Positions 43,052 through 53,374 of a DNA stretch of 64,000 nucleotides are shown here, piece by piece (position 1 is the first letter of the stretch; each line of letters begins with the position of its first letter). Location of the stretch: positions 1 through 64,000 of the forward strand of contig JACRAF010000016.1 in assembly GCA_016213505.1 (NCBI GenBank), written 5' to 3'. The notes beneath the pieces were generated by a model, which was not told where the DNA came from, did no database searches, and was given only the letters and a program-made list of their open reading frames with translations. Position numbers and translations under genes: made by a program. This DNA comes from Devosia nanyangense. GTDB taxonomy: Bacteria > Pseudomonadota > Alphaproteobacteria > Rhizobiales > Devosiaceae.

Positions 43052-44530
43052 ATGGCATCGGGCGAACTCAAGCTCAGGATCACCAATACGCTGACGCGGA
43101 CCAAGGAGGATTTCGTCCCCTTGGATCCGAACAATGTCGGCATGTATGTGTGCGGCCCGACCGTCTACGACTTCGCCCACATCGGCAACGCCCGGCCGGC
43201 AATCGTCTTCGACGTGCTGTTCCGGCTGCTCCGCCATGTTTATGGGCCGGAGCACGTGACCTATGTGCGCAACATCACCGACGTCGACGACAAGATCAAC
43301 GCGCGGGCAGCGCGGGATTTTCCCGGCCTGCCGCTGAACGAGGCGATCCGGAAAGTCACCGAGACCACCGCGAACCAGTACCAGAGGGACGTGACGGCGC
43401 TCGGCTGCCTCGAGCCGACGGTGCAGCCGCGCGCCACCGAGAACATCCCTGAGATGATCGCGATGATCGGCGAGCTGCAGCAACGCGGCCACGCCTATGA
43501 GGCGGACGGCGAGATGCTGTTCGACGTTGGCTCGATGCCCGACTACGGCGCGCTTTCAGGCCGCAATCTCGAGGAGAATCTCGCCGGCGCGCGCGTCGAA
43601 GTCAGCACCCACAAGAAGAACCCCGCCGACTTCGTGCTGTGGAAACAATCCTCGCCCGAGGAGCCGGGCTGGGAGTCACCCTGGGGCCGGGGCCGCCCCG
43701 GCTGGCACCTCGAATGCTCGGCCATGAGCGAGCGCTATCTCGGCCAGATGTTCGACATCCACGCCGGCGGCCTCGACCTGATCTTCCCGCACCACGAGAA
43801 CGAGATCGCCCAGAGCCGCTGCGCCCACGGCACGCCCACCATGGCGCGCTACTGGATGCACAACGGGTTCTTGCAGGTGGAGGGCCAGAAGATGAGCAAG
43901 AGCCTCGGCAATTTCATCACGATCAACGAGCTGCTCGAGACGGAGAAGTTCGGAGGGCTGCGCTGGCCGGGTTCCGTGCTTCGGTTGGCCATGCTCAGTA
44001 CGCACTACCGACAGCCCATCGACTTCTCAGTGCGGTCGCTTGAAGAGGCGGCAATCATGTTGAGCTACTGCGCGACCTTTGGCGTCGTCGACAGCGCGAT
44101 TGGCCCATCAGCTGAGTTTCAGGAGGCGTTGCTTGATGACCTCAACACCCCCCGTGCCATTGCCGAGCTTCACAGGCTGTTGAAGTTGGCTCGCTTTGGT
44201 ACACAGGAGATGGCCAAGCGAATGTCGCGAGCGGGCGCCATGTTGCGGGAGGACGACTATCTCGCCGCCAAACAGCTCGCCGCCGGGCTCTTGTTCCTGG
44301 GTATCGATACGAGCACGTATGATCGTGATTGGATGACCAAGCAGGCCTCGGCTTCCCGAGATACCTCGCATGTCCAGGCCGCCGTCGCCGAACGCCTGGC
44401 TGCGCTCAATGCCAAGGACTTCAAGCGCGCCGACGAAATCCGCGCTGCGCTTCTCGCGGAAGGCATCCAACTGATGGATTCGAAGAACGAGGCCGGCGAA
44501 CGGGTGACCAAATGGGAGGTGAAGCGATGA
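43052..44530 (+). CDS. cysS: Cysteine-tRNA ligase
   Basis: A 492-residue class I synthetase. The first zinc Cys and HIGH motif are in '[27 protein letters not shown]'; the zinc site continues in '[14 protein letters not shown]' and '[17 protein letters not shown]', and the KMSKS loop is '[14 protein letters not shown]'. The start at 43052 has TTGAGG about 13 bases upstream. Between about 43970 and 44340 codon usage shifts, with many TTG-Leu codons and lower GC, then returns to normal. It heads a chain of overlapping genes and is preceded by the candidate Cys leader. Confidence 0.95.
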   Translation: MASGELKLRITNTLTRTKEDFVPLDPNNVGMYVCGPTVYDFAHIGNARPAIVFDVLFRLLRHVYGPEHVTYVRNITDVDDKINARAARDFPGLPLNEAIRKVTETTANQYQRDVTALGCLEPTVQPRATENIPEMIAMIGELQQRGHAYEADGEMLFDVGSMPDYGALSGRNLEENLAGARVEVSTHKKNPADFVLWKQSSPEEPGWESPWGRGRPGWHLECSAMSERYLGQMFDIHAGGLDLIFPHHENEIAQSRCAHGTPTMARYWMHNGFLQVEGQKMSKSLGNFITINELLETEKFGGLRWPGSVLRLAMLSTHYRQPIDFSVRSLEEAAIMLSYCATFGVVDSAIGPSAEFQEALLDDLNTPRAIAELHRLLKLARFGTQEMAKRMSRAGAMLREDDYLAAKQLAAGLLFLGIDTSTYDRDWMTKQASASRDTSHVQAAVAERLAALNAKDFKRADEIRAALLAEGIQLMDSKNEAGERVTKWEVKR

Positions 44531-45105
44531 CCGCGCCAACCCCTCATCCGTCTCGGCCCGATCGGGCCGATCCACCTTCTCCCTCAAGGGGAGAAGGGGA
44601 GCCGGTGCGTGTTGTTGCCGGGAGGACGCTCCCATCCACGGCGCCCCCTTCCCCCCTTGAGGGGGAAGGTGCCGGAAGGGCGGATGAGGGGTTTCTTGCA
44701 GCAATAGCGGAACGCGATCAGGCGCGGGGAAAGCCAGCAGGAACTGACTGGCGGACGCCGGGGACCAAGCGTCTCCGTGGTTTTGCCAGGTCCATGCGTC
44801 ACAAGCCGACGGAGGCCGAGCGGGTGCTCTGGACGCTGCTGCGAAGCCGGCGTCTCGTCGGTCACAAATTCCGGCGGCAGGTTCCGATCGGGTCCTACAT
44901 CGTCGACGTGCTGTGTCCGGCGGCCAACCTAATTATCGAACTCGACGGCAGTCAGCATGCCGAAAACGACTATGATGTCGTTCGCGACGACTGGCTGCGG
45001 GCGCAGGGATATCGCGTCTTGCGCATCTGGAACAGTGAGCTGACCAGCAGCCGGAACGGCGCTCTCGAAGTGATCTGGGCGGCGTTGGAGGTACAGGGAC
45101 AATGA
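44527..45105 (+). CDS. DUF559 (Vsr/PD-(D/E)XK-like) endonuclease-domain protein
   Basis: If it starts at the ATG overlapping the cysS stop, this protein has 192 residues. The DUF559 domain occupies about residues 90-190: '[53 protein letters not shown]' carries the conserved Glu and the IELDGSQH Asp, followed by '[10 protein letters not shown]'. The first 60 residues (Pro/Arg/Gly-rich, '[10 protein letters not shown]', '[11 protein letters not shown]') are encoded by an inverted-repeat element and look like captured repeat sequence. An ATG at 44794 (MRHKPTEAE) could be the ancestral start. Such proteins are thought to be nucleases, but function is unproven. Confidence 0.75.
   Translation: MTAPTPHPSRPDRADPPSPSRGEGEPVRVVAGRTLPSTAPPSPLEGEGAGRADEGFLAAIAERDQARGKPAGTDWRTPGTKRLRGFARSMRHKPTEAERVLWTLLRSRRLVGHKFRRQVPIGSYIVDVLCPAANLIIELDGSQHAENDYDVVRDDWLRAQGYRVLRIWNSELTSSRNGALEVIWAALEVQGQ
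44538..44693. repeat. 156-bp inverted-repeat element inserted at the cysS/DUF559 junction
   Basis: The ends are exact 13-base inverted repeats, AACCCCTCATCCG (44538-44550) and CGGATGAGGGGTT (44681-44693). Inside are the palindrome CGGCCCGATCGGGCCG (44554-44569) and two hairpins of the CCTTCTCCC...GGGAGAAGG type (44575-44597 and about 44646-44672). This is a MITE/BIME-like element of the same family as the shorter palindromes elsewhere in the window, and it is open in the DUF559 frame. Confidence 0.75.
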
Positions 45106-45471
45106 CCAATATCATCGACCACGTCGGCATCTCGGTGACCGATTTCGACAAGTCGCGGGCGTTCTATGTCGCGGCGCTCGGCACATTGGGCATCAAGGTC
45201 ATCGGCGATTTCTCCGAGGGCGACGGCAAGTATCTGGGCTTCGGCAAAGAGCGGCCGACGTTCTGGGTCGGTACCGGCAAGATGGTGCGTGGCGAGGCGC
45301 ATATCGCCTTCATCGCCAGGAGCCGTGCCGACGTGGAATCGTTTTACACCGCGGCTTTGGCCAATGGCGGCCGCGACCATGGCAAGCCGGGGCTGCGCCC
45401 GCACTATCACGCCGACTACTACGCGGCCTACGTGCTCGACCCGGACGGCCACAATGTCGAGGCGGTCTATC

Positions 45472-45482
<11 letters not shown>
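45102..45482 (+). CDS. VOC-superfamily (glyoxalase/bleomycin resistance-like) protein
   Basis: A 126-residue protein with the paired beta-alpha-beta-beta-beta modules of the VOC fold: 'IIDHVGISVTDFDKSRAFYVAALGTLGI' opens module one (metal His) and 'HIAFIARSRADVESFYTAALANGG' opens module two. It ends 'YAAYVLDPDGHNVEAVYHG' with the second-module Glu. Possible roles are isomerase, dioxygenase-like lyase or binding protein. The ATG overlaps the DUF559 stop (ATGA), and it overlaps the next gene by 11 bases. Confidence 0.9.
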
Positions 45483-47379
<1,897 letters not shown>

Positions 47380-47383
<4 letters not shown>

Positions 47384-47877
47384 ACGACAACGGCTTCACC
47401 GGCGGCTGCCAATGCGGCGCGGTGCGCTTTCACGCGACCGAGCTCAGGGACAATCCGCATGTCTGCTACTGCCGCATGTGCCAGAAGGCGACGGGAAGTT
47501 TGTTCGCCTCGCTGGTCGGCGTGCGGCATCAGCACCTGACCTGGACGCGCGGCACGCCGTCGAACTTCCGCAGCTCGGACCACGTCAATCGCGGCTTCTG
47601 CAATCACTGTGGAACGCCGCTATACTATCAGTACCTGGGTGGTCCGCATGTCTCGATCGCCATCGGCGCCTTCGACGAGCCGCACAATATCGAGATCCTC
47701 TACCAGATGGGCATCGAGGGTAAGCACCCCTCGCTGTTCCACCTCAACGACATCGAGGAGACCGGCACCACGGAGGCGGCGGACCCTGAAGGCACCGTCG
47801 TGATCCGCCGGACCAACCACCAGCATCCCGACCACGACACCGACAGCTGGACTCCGTATTCCACGGAGCAGAACTGA
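47380..47877 (+). CDS. GFA-domain protein 3
   Basis: A 165-residue third paralogue: 'GGCQCGAVRFHATE', 'CYCRMCQKATGSLFASL' and 'GFCNHCGTPLYYQYLGG'. The region around 'GIEGKHPSLFHLNDIEETGTTEAAD' differs from the other two, and the ending '[15 protein letters not shown]' is again shared. It is coupled to GFA2 through ATGA and ends about 10 bases before citramalate synthase. Divergence among the three suggests old duplications rather than a recent one. Confidence 0.92.
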
Positions 47878-47887
47878 GTACCGCGTG

Positions 47888-49486
47888 ATGAGCAAAGACC
47901 GCCTCTATCTGTTCGATACTACCCTTCGCGACGGCGCGCAGACGGCCGGCATCGAGTTCTCGCTCGAGGACAAGATCGCCGTCGTGCGCCTGCTCGAGGA
48001 ACTGGGCGTCGACTACATCGAGGGCGGCTACCCCGGCGCCAATGTGGTCGACGACGCGTTCTTTTCCGAACCGCGCACGAAGCGCGCGACCTTCACCGCC
48101 TTCGGCATGACCAAGCGCTCCGGCCGCTCGGCGGGCAACGATCCGGGCGTCCAGGCAATCCTCAATTCCAAGGCGAGCGCGGCGTGTTTCGTCGGCAAGG
48201 CCTGGGACCATCAGGTGAAGCTGGCGCTCGGGGTTTCGCCCGAGGAGAATCTCAAGAACCTCGCCGAAACCGTCGCCGCCGGCGTTGCGGCCGGCAAACA
48301 AGTGCTGATCGACTGCGAGCACTTCTTCGACGGCTACAAGGCCAACCCGGCCTATGCGCTCAAATTCGTCGAGACCGCGATCAAGGCGGGGGCCCGCTGG
48401 GCAGTGCTGTGCGATACCAATGGCGGCGCCATGCCGTCCGAGGTCGAGGCCATCGTCGGCGCGGTATTGATGGTCGCGCCGGGCGACAAGCTCGGCATCC
48501 ACGCCCATGACGACACCGGCCAGGCCGTCGCCAATTCGCTGGCCGCGGTGCGCGCCGGGGTGCGGCAGATCCAGGGCACGCTCAACGGCATCGGCGAGCG
48601 CTGCGGCAACGCCAACCTCGTGACCCTCATCCCGACACTGCTGCTGAAGCCGGTTTTTGCCGATGCGTTCGAGACGGGCATCGGCCCCGACCGGCTGTCC
48701 GAGATCACCCGCGTGTCGCGGGCCTTCGACGACCTGCTCAATCGCGCCTCCGATCGGCAGGCGCCCTATGTCGGCGCCTCGGCCTTTGCGACCAAGGCGG
48801 GCATCCACGCCTCGGCGCTGGCCAAGGACCCGGCGACCTACGAGCATGTGCCGCCCGAGAGCGTCGGCAATGAGCGCAGCGTCATGGTTTCGCAGCAGGC
48901 GGGGAAATCGAACCTGCAGACCGCGCTCAAGCGCCACGGAATCGTGCTGGAAAAAGACGATCCGCGGCTCGAGCGGCTGCTGCGCACGGTCAAGGAGCGC
49001 GAGGCCCGCGGCTACTCCTACGACGGCGCCGAGGCCTCGTTCGTGATCCTCGCCCGCGACGTGCTCGGTACGCTGCCGGAGTTCTTCGAGGTCGAGAGCT
49101 ACCGCGCCAGCGTCGAGCGGCGGCACAACGCCAAGGGGCAGGCCGTCAACGTCACCGAGGCGGTGGTCAAGATCGTGGTCGACGGCGAGCGGCTGATGTC
49201 GGTCGCCGAAGGCAACGGCCCAGTCAACGCGCTCGATCTCGCCATGCGCAAGGACCTGGGCAAGTTCTCGGCCGAAATCGCCGATCTCGAGCTGGTCGAC
49301 TTCAAGGTCCGTATTCTCGACGGCGGCACCGGCGCGGTCACCCGTGTGCTGGTCGAAAGCCGCGACGGCACCGGCGAGCGCTGGTACACCATCGGGGTCA
49401 GCGCCAACATCATCGACGCCTCATTTGAGGCGCTTTACGAGTCGATTACCTATAAATTGCTCAAAACACGGGGGACGGCCGCGTAG
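47888..49486 (+). CDS. cimA: (R)-citramalate synthase
   Basis: A 532-residue HMGL-like enzyme condensing pyruvate and acetyl-CoA to citramalate, a route to isoleucine. The catalytic barrel has 'LFDTTLRDGAQTAGIEFS' and the metal-binding 'GIHAHDDTGQAVANSLAAVRAG' followed by 'GTLNGIGERCGNANL'. The C-terminal LeuA-type regulatory domain spans about 400-525. It resembles 2-isopropylmalate synthase, but the length and 'DTTLRDGAQTAGI' favour the CimA/LeuA-like citramalate group. GTG at 47885 and ATG at 47888 are adjacent; I use the ATG. Confidence 0.9.
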   Translation: MSKDRLYLFDTTLRDGAQTAGIEFSLEDKIAVVRLLEELGVDYIEGGYPGANVVDDAFFSEPRTKRATFTAFGMTKRSGRSAGNDPGVQAILNSKASAACFVGKAWDHQVKLALGVSPEENLKNLAETVAAGVAAGKQVLIDCEHFFDGYKANPAYALKFVETAIKAGARWAVLCDTNGGAMPSEVEAIVGAVLMVAPGDKLGIHAHDDTGQAVANSLAAVRAGVRQIQGTLNGIGERCGNANLVTLIPTLLLKPVFADAFETGIGPDRLSEITRVSRAFDDLLNRASDRQAPYVGASAFATKAGIHASALAKDPATYEHVPPESVGNERSVMVSQQAGKSNLQTALKRHGIVLEKDDPRLERLLRTVKEREARGYSYDGAEASFVILARDVLGTLPEFFEVESYRASVERRHNAKGQAVNVTEAVVKIVVDGERLMSVAEGNGPVNALDLAMRKDLGKFSAEIADLELVDFKVRILDGGTGAVTRVLVESRDGTGERWYTIGVSANIIDASFEALYESITYKLLKTRGTAA

Positions 49487-49512
49487 CTTTCCCTCTCCGG
49501 GGGAAGACGCTG

Positions 49513-50583
49513 TTGGCCGGGGCACGCGCTGCCGCATCCTTGTCGCTCACCATCGGGGTCGCCGTTGCGACGCTGCTGGTCGTGGGCGGCATTCTGGCCG
49601 GTCCGGCTATCCTCGATTGTGCCCGCCAAAGCACCGGAATCGGCGCCTGCCTCAGGGCCAAGGTGGTGCAGAGCGGCCTGTTGCCGGCCGAGGCGACACC
49701 CGCCGAGATCGTGCTGTCGGCGGAGGCGCCGGCTCCGGCCACGCCGCCGGTGGTTGCCGACATCCCGCGCGAGGCCGGCTGGATCGAGGCCAACGCCACC
49801 GAATACGAGCCGCACCGATCGGCGCTGGCCGTGCTCAGCCCGGCGCCGGGGACGTTGCGCGCCGGCAGCCTTGCGCACGCCAACTCAGCATCCGCCTCTG
49901 CCGGCGCGGCGCTGGCCGAACGGGCCGGGGAACTGTCGGCCTCGGCGCTGGATGCCGGTCCAATCGCCGCGCCCTCCGCCGACCTCGTCGCGCGGAATGG
50001 TCAGCTGAGAGCGGGTGGCATCGCTGCCGACTCCGCAGTTGACGCATCGCCGCAGGTCGCGCTCGCGGGCCCCATTGGCACGCTTGCGGCCTCGGTGCCG
50101 GCCCTGGCTTCCATCTCCTCACCATCCGCCGATCTTGCCGCGCGAGGTGGTCAGCTGCGGGCCGGGGGGACCGCTGCCGATCCCTCGGCAAGTCCCGCGA
50201 TGAACGTCGCCCTCGCAGCACCTACCGGGACGCTCGCAGCCTCGGCCTCCGCTGCCGGACTGACCCAGTCCGCGGCTGCCAGCCTCGTCTCGCGCCCGGC
50301 GCCGGTGGTCACCGGCAGTATCGGCGCCAATACGCTGGAGCAGGACACCGCATCGCTGGTCGCCAAGGTCGCGCCCGCACTACCGCCGCCGCTTCCCCGG
50401 AAGCTCCCTGCGCGGCCGGATAGTCCGGCGGCTGCAACGGAAGCGCCGACTGCGACGACTCCGGCCGGCTGGCCGACGCAGATCGTGGCGTTCGACCCGC
50501 GCTATCCCGACGTCATCGTGCTGCCGCCGCCCAACACCGGCGATGGTTCATCTTTCGCGACGCTGACGGTGGAGCAGCGATGA
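49513..50583 (+). CDS. Membrane-anchored Ala/Pro-rich protein with internal repeats, unknown function
   Basis: A 356-residue protein that I do not recognise. One membrane helix (about 10-32) is followed by 'ILDCARQSTGIGACLRAKV' with two Cys, then a long low-complexity Ala/Pro/Ser region, presumably in the periplasm. Residues 154-194 and 204-244 are tandem copies ('PSADLVARNGQLRAGG...GTLAAS' and 'PSADLAARGGQLRAGG...GTLAAS'). The C-terminus 'WPTQIVAFDPRYPDVIVLPPP' is the only well-ordered part. The first codon seems to be TTG at 49513 after CCGGGGGAAG. It follows cimA by 26 bases. Confidence 0.6.
   Translation: MAGARAAASLSLTIGVAVATLLVVGGILAGPAILDCARQSTGIGACLRAKVVQSGLLPAEATPAEIVLSAEAPAPATPPVVADIPREAGWIEANATEYEPHRSALAVLSPAPGTLRAGSLAHANSASASAGAALAERAGELSASALDAGPIAAPSADLVARNGQLRAGGIAADSAVDASPQVALAGPIGTLAASVPALASISSPSADLAARGGQLRAGGTAADPSASPAMNVALAAPTGTLAASASAAGLTQSAAASLVSRPAPVVTGSIGANTLEQDTASLVAKVAPALPPPLPRKLPARPDSPAAATEAPTATTPAGWPTQIVAFDPRYPDVIVLPPPNTGDGSSFATLTVEQR
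49972..50244 (+). repeat. Two in-frame tandem repeats of about 123 bp, period 150 bp
   Basis: 49972-50094 and 50122-50244 encode closely similar 41-residue units inside the Ala/Pro-rich membrane protein. A weaker third relative ('APGTLRAG...') lies upstream near 49843. Such units change copy number easily by slipped replication. Confidence 0.6.
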
Positions 50584-50629
50584 CTGGGTCCTTGCCACGA
50601 CCGCGAGCTTCTTCTATCGGTATCTGGCG

Positions 50630-50971
50630 ATGAACCCTATGCAGGACGACGAGTTCGCCGACGTGATGCGTGCGCTGGGCCACCCGGTGCGCCTGTCGAT
50701 CCTGCGCATTCTCGCCGAGAAGGCGCAGCACGAATGCTGCTGCACCGACGTCACCGAGTGCCTGCCGCTGGCGCAGTCGACCGTGTCGCAGCACATCAAG
50801 GTGCTGCTCGACGCCGGGTTGGTCGAGCGCCACCCGCAGGGCACCCGTAATTGCTATAAGCTCAGTCCCGGCCGGCTCGACGCGCTGAACGCCGCCTTCT
50901 CCGGGCTGTTCTCCGGCCTCGTCGCCGACATCGCTCCCGCTCAGCGCCGCCCGGAAACCGAGCCCGCCTGA
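50630..50971 (+). CDS. ArsR-family regulator with Cys-rich metal/thiol site
   Basis: A 113-residue winged-helix repressor. The dimer helix 'DEFADVMRALGHPVRLSILRILAEK' is followed by 'HECCCTDVTECLPLAQSTVSQHIKVLLDAGLVER'. Three consecutive Cys (36-38) and Cys44 lie at the start of the DNA-recognition region, where ArsR/SmtB proteins bind As, Cd or other soft metals. The start could be the ATG at 50630 or the one at 50639. The stop overlaps the ABC exporter ATG by one base, so this is a repressor-exporter operon. Confidence 0.9.
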   Translation: MNPMQDDEFADVMRALGHPVRLSILRILAEKAQHECCCTDVTECLPLAQSTVSQHIKVLLDAGLVERHPQGTRNCYKLSPGRLDALNAAFSGLFSGLVADIAPAQRRPETEPA

Positions 50972-52866
50972 TGGCTGGCCCCACCCCTGACAAGAAACCC
51001 GCCACGGTGACGGCGGAGGGCTCGCTGCTCACCACGGTCCGACACCTGTGGGGCTATATGTGGCCCGCCGGGCGCAACGATCTCAAGCTCCGCGTCATCC
51101 TCGCCATCGGCGCGCTGCTGGTCTCCAAAGTCGCGACCACGTTCATTCCGTTCGCCTACAAGGGCATCATCGACGGCCTCGGCCCGGCCGCCGGCAACCC
51201 GGCGTTGCTGATGGGCATCGCCGTGCCCGCCATCCTCGTGGTCGCCTACGGCATCGGCAACATCGTCGATGCCGGCTTCCAGCAGTTGCGCGACATTCTG
51301 TTCTCGAGCGTCGGCCAGCACGCCGTACGCAAACTTGCGCTCGAAACCTTCCAGCACATGCACCGGTTGTCGCTGCGTTTCCACCTCGCCCGGCGCACCG
51401 GCGGGCTGAGCCGCGTCATCGAGCGCGGCACCAAGGGCATCGAGTCGATCGTCCGCTTCACCATGCTGAACACGGCGCCGACGGTCGTCGAGTTCCTGAT
51501 CGTGGGCACGATCTTCCTCGTCTATTTCGGCTTCACCTACGTCGGCGTGCTGGTCGTTACGATCGTCCTCTATGTGTGGTTCACCATCAGCGCCTCGAAT
51601 TGGCGCATCGGCATCCGGCGCGACATGAACAGCGCCGACACCGACGCCAATTCCAAGGCCATCGACAGCCTGCTCAACTTCGAGACGGTGAAGTATTTCG
51701 GCAACGAGCCGATGGAGGCGCAGCGCTTCGACCGCTCGATGGCGCAGTACGAGCGCGCCGCCATCCGCATCTGGACCTCGCTGGGCTTTCTCAACTTCGG
51801 CCAGGCGGTGATCTTCTACGCCGGCGTCGTGGTTATCGGCGTGCTGTCGGTGCAGGGCGTCCTCGTCGGCAAGATGACGGTCGGCGACTTCGTGCTGCTC
51901 AACACCTTCCTCATGCAGATTTACCGGCCACTCAACTTCATCGGCATGGTCTATCGCGAGATCCGGCAGGGGCTGACCGACATCGAGGAGATGTTCAAGC
52001 TGCTCGATCAGGAGCCCGAGATCGTCGACAAGCCGGGCGCGACCGCGCTCGTCGTTACCGGCCCGGTGATCCGCTTCGAGAACGTGAAGTTCAGCTACGA
52101 TCCCGACCGCGCCATCCTCAAGGGCATGAGCTTCGAGGTTCCGGCGGGCAAGACCACCGCCATCGTCGGGCCGACCGGGGCGGGCAAATCCACCATCTCG
52201 CGGCTGCTCTACCGCTTCTACGATGTCACCGAAGGCCGCATCAGCATCGACGGGCAGGACATCCGCGACGTGACGCAGGCGAGCCTCCGCGCCGCTATCG
52301 GCATGGTGCCGCAGGACACCGTGCTGTTCAACGACTCCATCGCCTACAATATCCAGTATGGCCGCCCCGGCGCGTCGATGGACGAGGTGAAGGCCGCCGC
52401 CGACCACGCCCAGATCGGAAAATTCATCGCCAGCCTGCCCAAGGGCTACGACACCCCGGTCGGCGAGCGCGGGCTGAAGCTTTCGGGCGGCGAAAAGCAG
52501 CGCGTCGCCATTGCGCGGACCATCCTCAAGGGACCGCCGATCCTCATCCTCGATGAGGCGACCTCGGCGCTCGACACCAAGACCGAGCAGGACATCCAGT
52601 CATCGCTCGACGCCGTCAGCGCCAACCGCACGACGCTGGTGATCGCGCACCGGCTCTCGACCGTGATCAACGCCGACGAGATCATCGTTCTGCGCGACGG
52701 CGTCATCGCCGAGCGCGGCACGCACCAGATGTTGCTCCTGCGCGACGGGCTCTACGCCCAGATGTGGAACCGCCAGCGCGAGGCGACCGAGGCCGAGGAG
52801 CGCGCCCGCCAGGCCGCCAACGATCCCGAAGGCTTCGTCAAGCGCGGGCTGCCCGCCGCCGAATAG
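50971..52866 (+). CDS. Atm1/HMT1-type ABC exporter (fused permease-ATPase)
   Basis: A 631-residue half-transporter acting as a homodimer. Membrane domain about 45-330 ('FIPFAYKGIIDGLGPA', 'SLLNFETVKYFGNEPMEAQRFDRSM', the Atm1-type signature stretch); ATPase domain about 360-600 with Walker A 'GPTGAGKST', signature 'LSGGEKQRVAIAR' and Walker B 'ILILDEATSALDT'. Bacterial Atm1 proteins export glutathione conjugates of heavy metals or persulfides. Coupling to a Cys-rich ArsR fits metal or thiol detoxification. The C-terminal tail is helical and charged. Confidence 0.93.
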   Translation: MAGPTPDKKPATVTAEGSLLTTVRHLWGYMWPAGRNDLKLRVILAIGALLVSKVATTFIPFAYKGIIDGLGPAAGNPALLMGIAVPAILVVAYGIGNIVDAGFQQLRDILFSSVGQHAVRKLALETFQHMHRLSLRFHLARRTGGLSRVIERGTKGIESIVRFTMLNTAPTVVEFLIVGTIFLVYFGFTYVGVLVVTIVLYVWFTISASNWRIGIRRDMNSADTDANSKAIDSLLNFETVKYFGNEPMEAQRFDRSMAQYERAAIRIWTSLGFLNFGQAVIFYAGVVVIGVLSVQGVLVGKMTVGDFVLLNTFLMQIYRPLNFIGMVYREIRQGLTDIEEMFKLLDQEPEIVDKPGATALVVTGPVIRFENVKFSYDPDRAILKGMSFEVPAGKTTAIVGPTGAGKSTISRLLYRFYDVTEGRISIDGQDIRDVTQASLRAAIGMVPQDTVLFNDSIAYNIQYGRPGASMDEVKAAADHAQIGKFIASLPKGYDTPVGERGLKLSGGEKQRVAIARTILKGPPILILDEATSALDTKTEQDIQSSLDAVSANRTTLVIAHRLSTVINADEIIVLRDGVIAERGTHQMLLLRDGLYAQMWNRQREATEAEERARQAANDPEGFVKRGLPAAE

Positions 52867-52982
52867 CGGCCGCCATCTGGCGCCTCCGGCCAGGTCCATT
52901 GGGAAACATGATTTCCAGCATGCATTGAGCGCACTGCCAACCTGCGGTTAGCCTTCAGATCTCGGTTTGGGGGGCAGTCCGG

Positions 52983-53303
52983 ATGGTCGAATGGTGGTTC
53001 TACGTCGTTGCGATTTTCGCCGCGGCGCTGCTCGTGAATGGCGTCCCGCACTTCATCAACGGCATCTCTGGCCGACAGTTCCCGACGGCGTTCTCGGGTG
53101 GTCCCGGAACGCTCGATACGCCGCTCCGCAACGTTTTGTGGGGGTCCTCGAACCTGATCGTCGGCGGCTTTCTGCTCTGGCTGATTCGCGATGGCCTCTC
53201 GAACGCCGTTCTGCTGATCGAACTGGTGGTGCTTGGGGTTGCATTCGCGGCGCTGCTCGGCGACGCCTTCGGCAATCCTGAGCGGTTCGGGCGGAAGCGC
53301 TAG
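52983..53303 (+). CDS. Small integral membrane protein, unknown function
   Basis: A 106-residue protein with probably three membrane segments (about 4-22, 56-70 and 76-96). The conserved-looking centre 'NGVPHFINGISGRQFPTAFSGG' lies between helix 1 and 2. This pattern is known in uncharacterised bacterial membrane proteins, with no assigned role. The ribosome site GGGGGGCAG supports the start at 52983. It has its own 116-base leader and ends at a shared bidirectional terminator. Confidence 0.75.
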   Translation: MVEWWFYVVAIFAAALLVNGVPHFINGISGRQFPTAFSGGPGTLDTPLRNVLWGSSNLIVGGFLLWLIRDGLSNAVLLIELVVLGVAFAALLGDAFGNPERFGRKR

Positions 53304-53322
53304 ACGAGCCGACGCGGTGAAG

Positions 53323-53353
53323 CAAAAAGGCCCGCATCGCTGCGGGCCTTTGT
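53323..53353. terminator. Bidirectional terminator between the small membrane protein and RND genes
   Basis: GGCCCGCA-TCGC-TGCGGGCC (53329-53348) has AAAAA on its left and TTT on its right, so it can end transcription from either side. It lies between the stops of two convergent genes. Confidence 0.85.
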
Positions 53354-53374
53354 CATTCCTTCAATCGCGAGCTG

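Noticed and set aside
50616..50631. ATCG-8-CGAT inverted repeat just before the Cys-rich ArsR gene
   Set aside because: Four-base arms are too short to stand out from chance, and the site reaches into the start codon.
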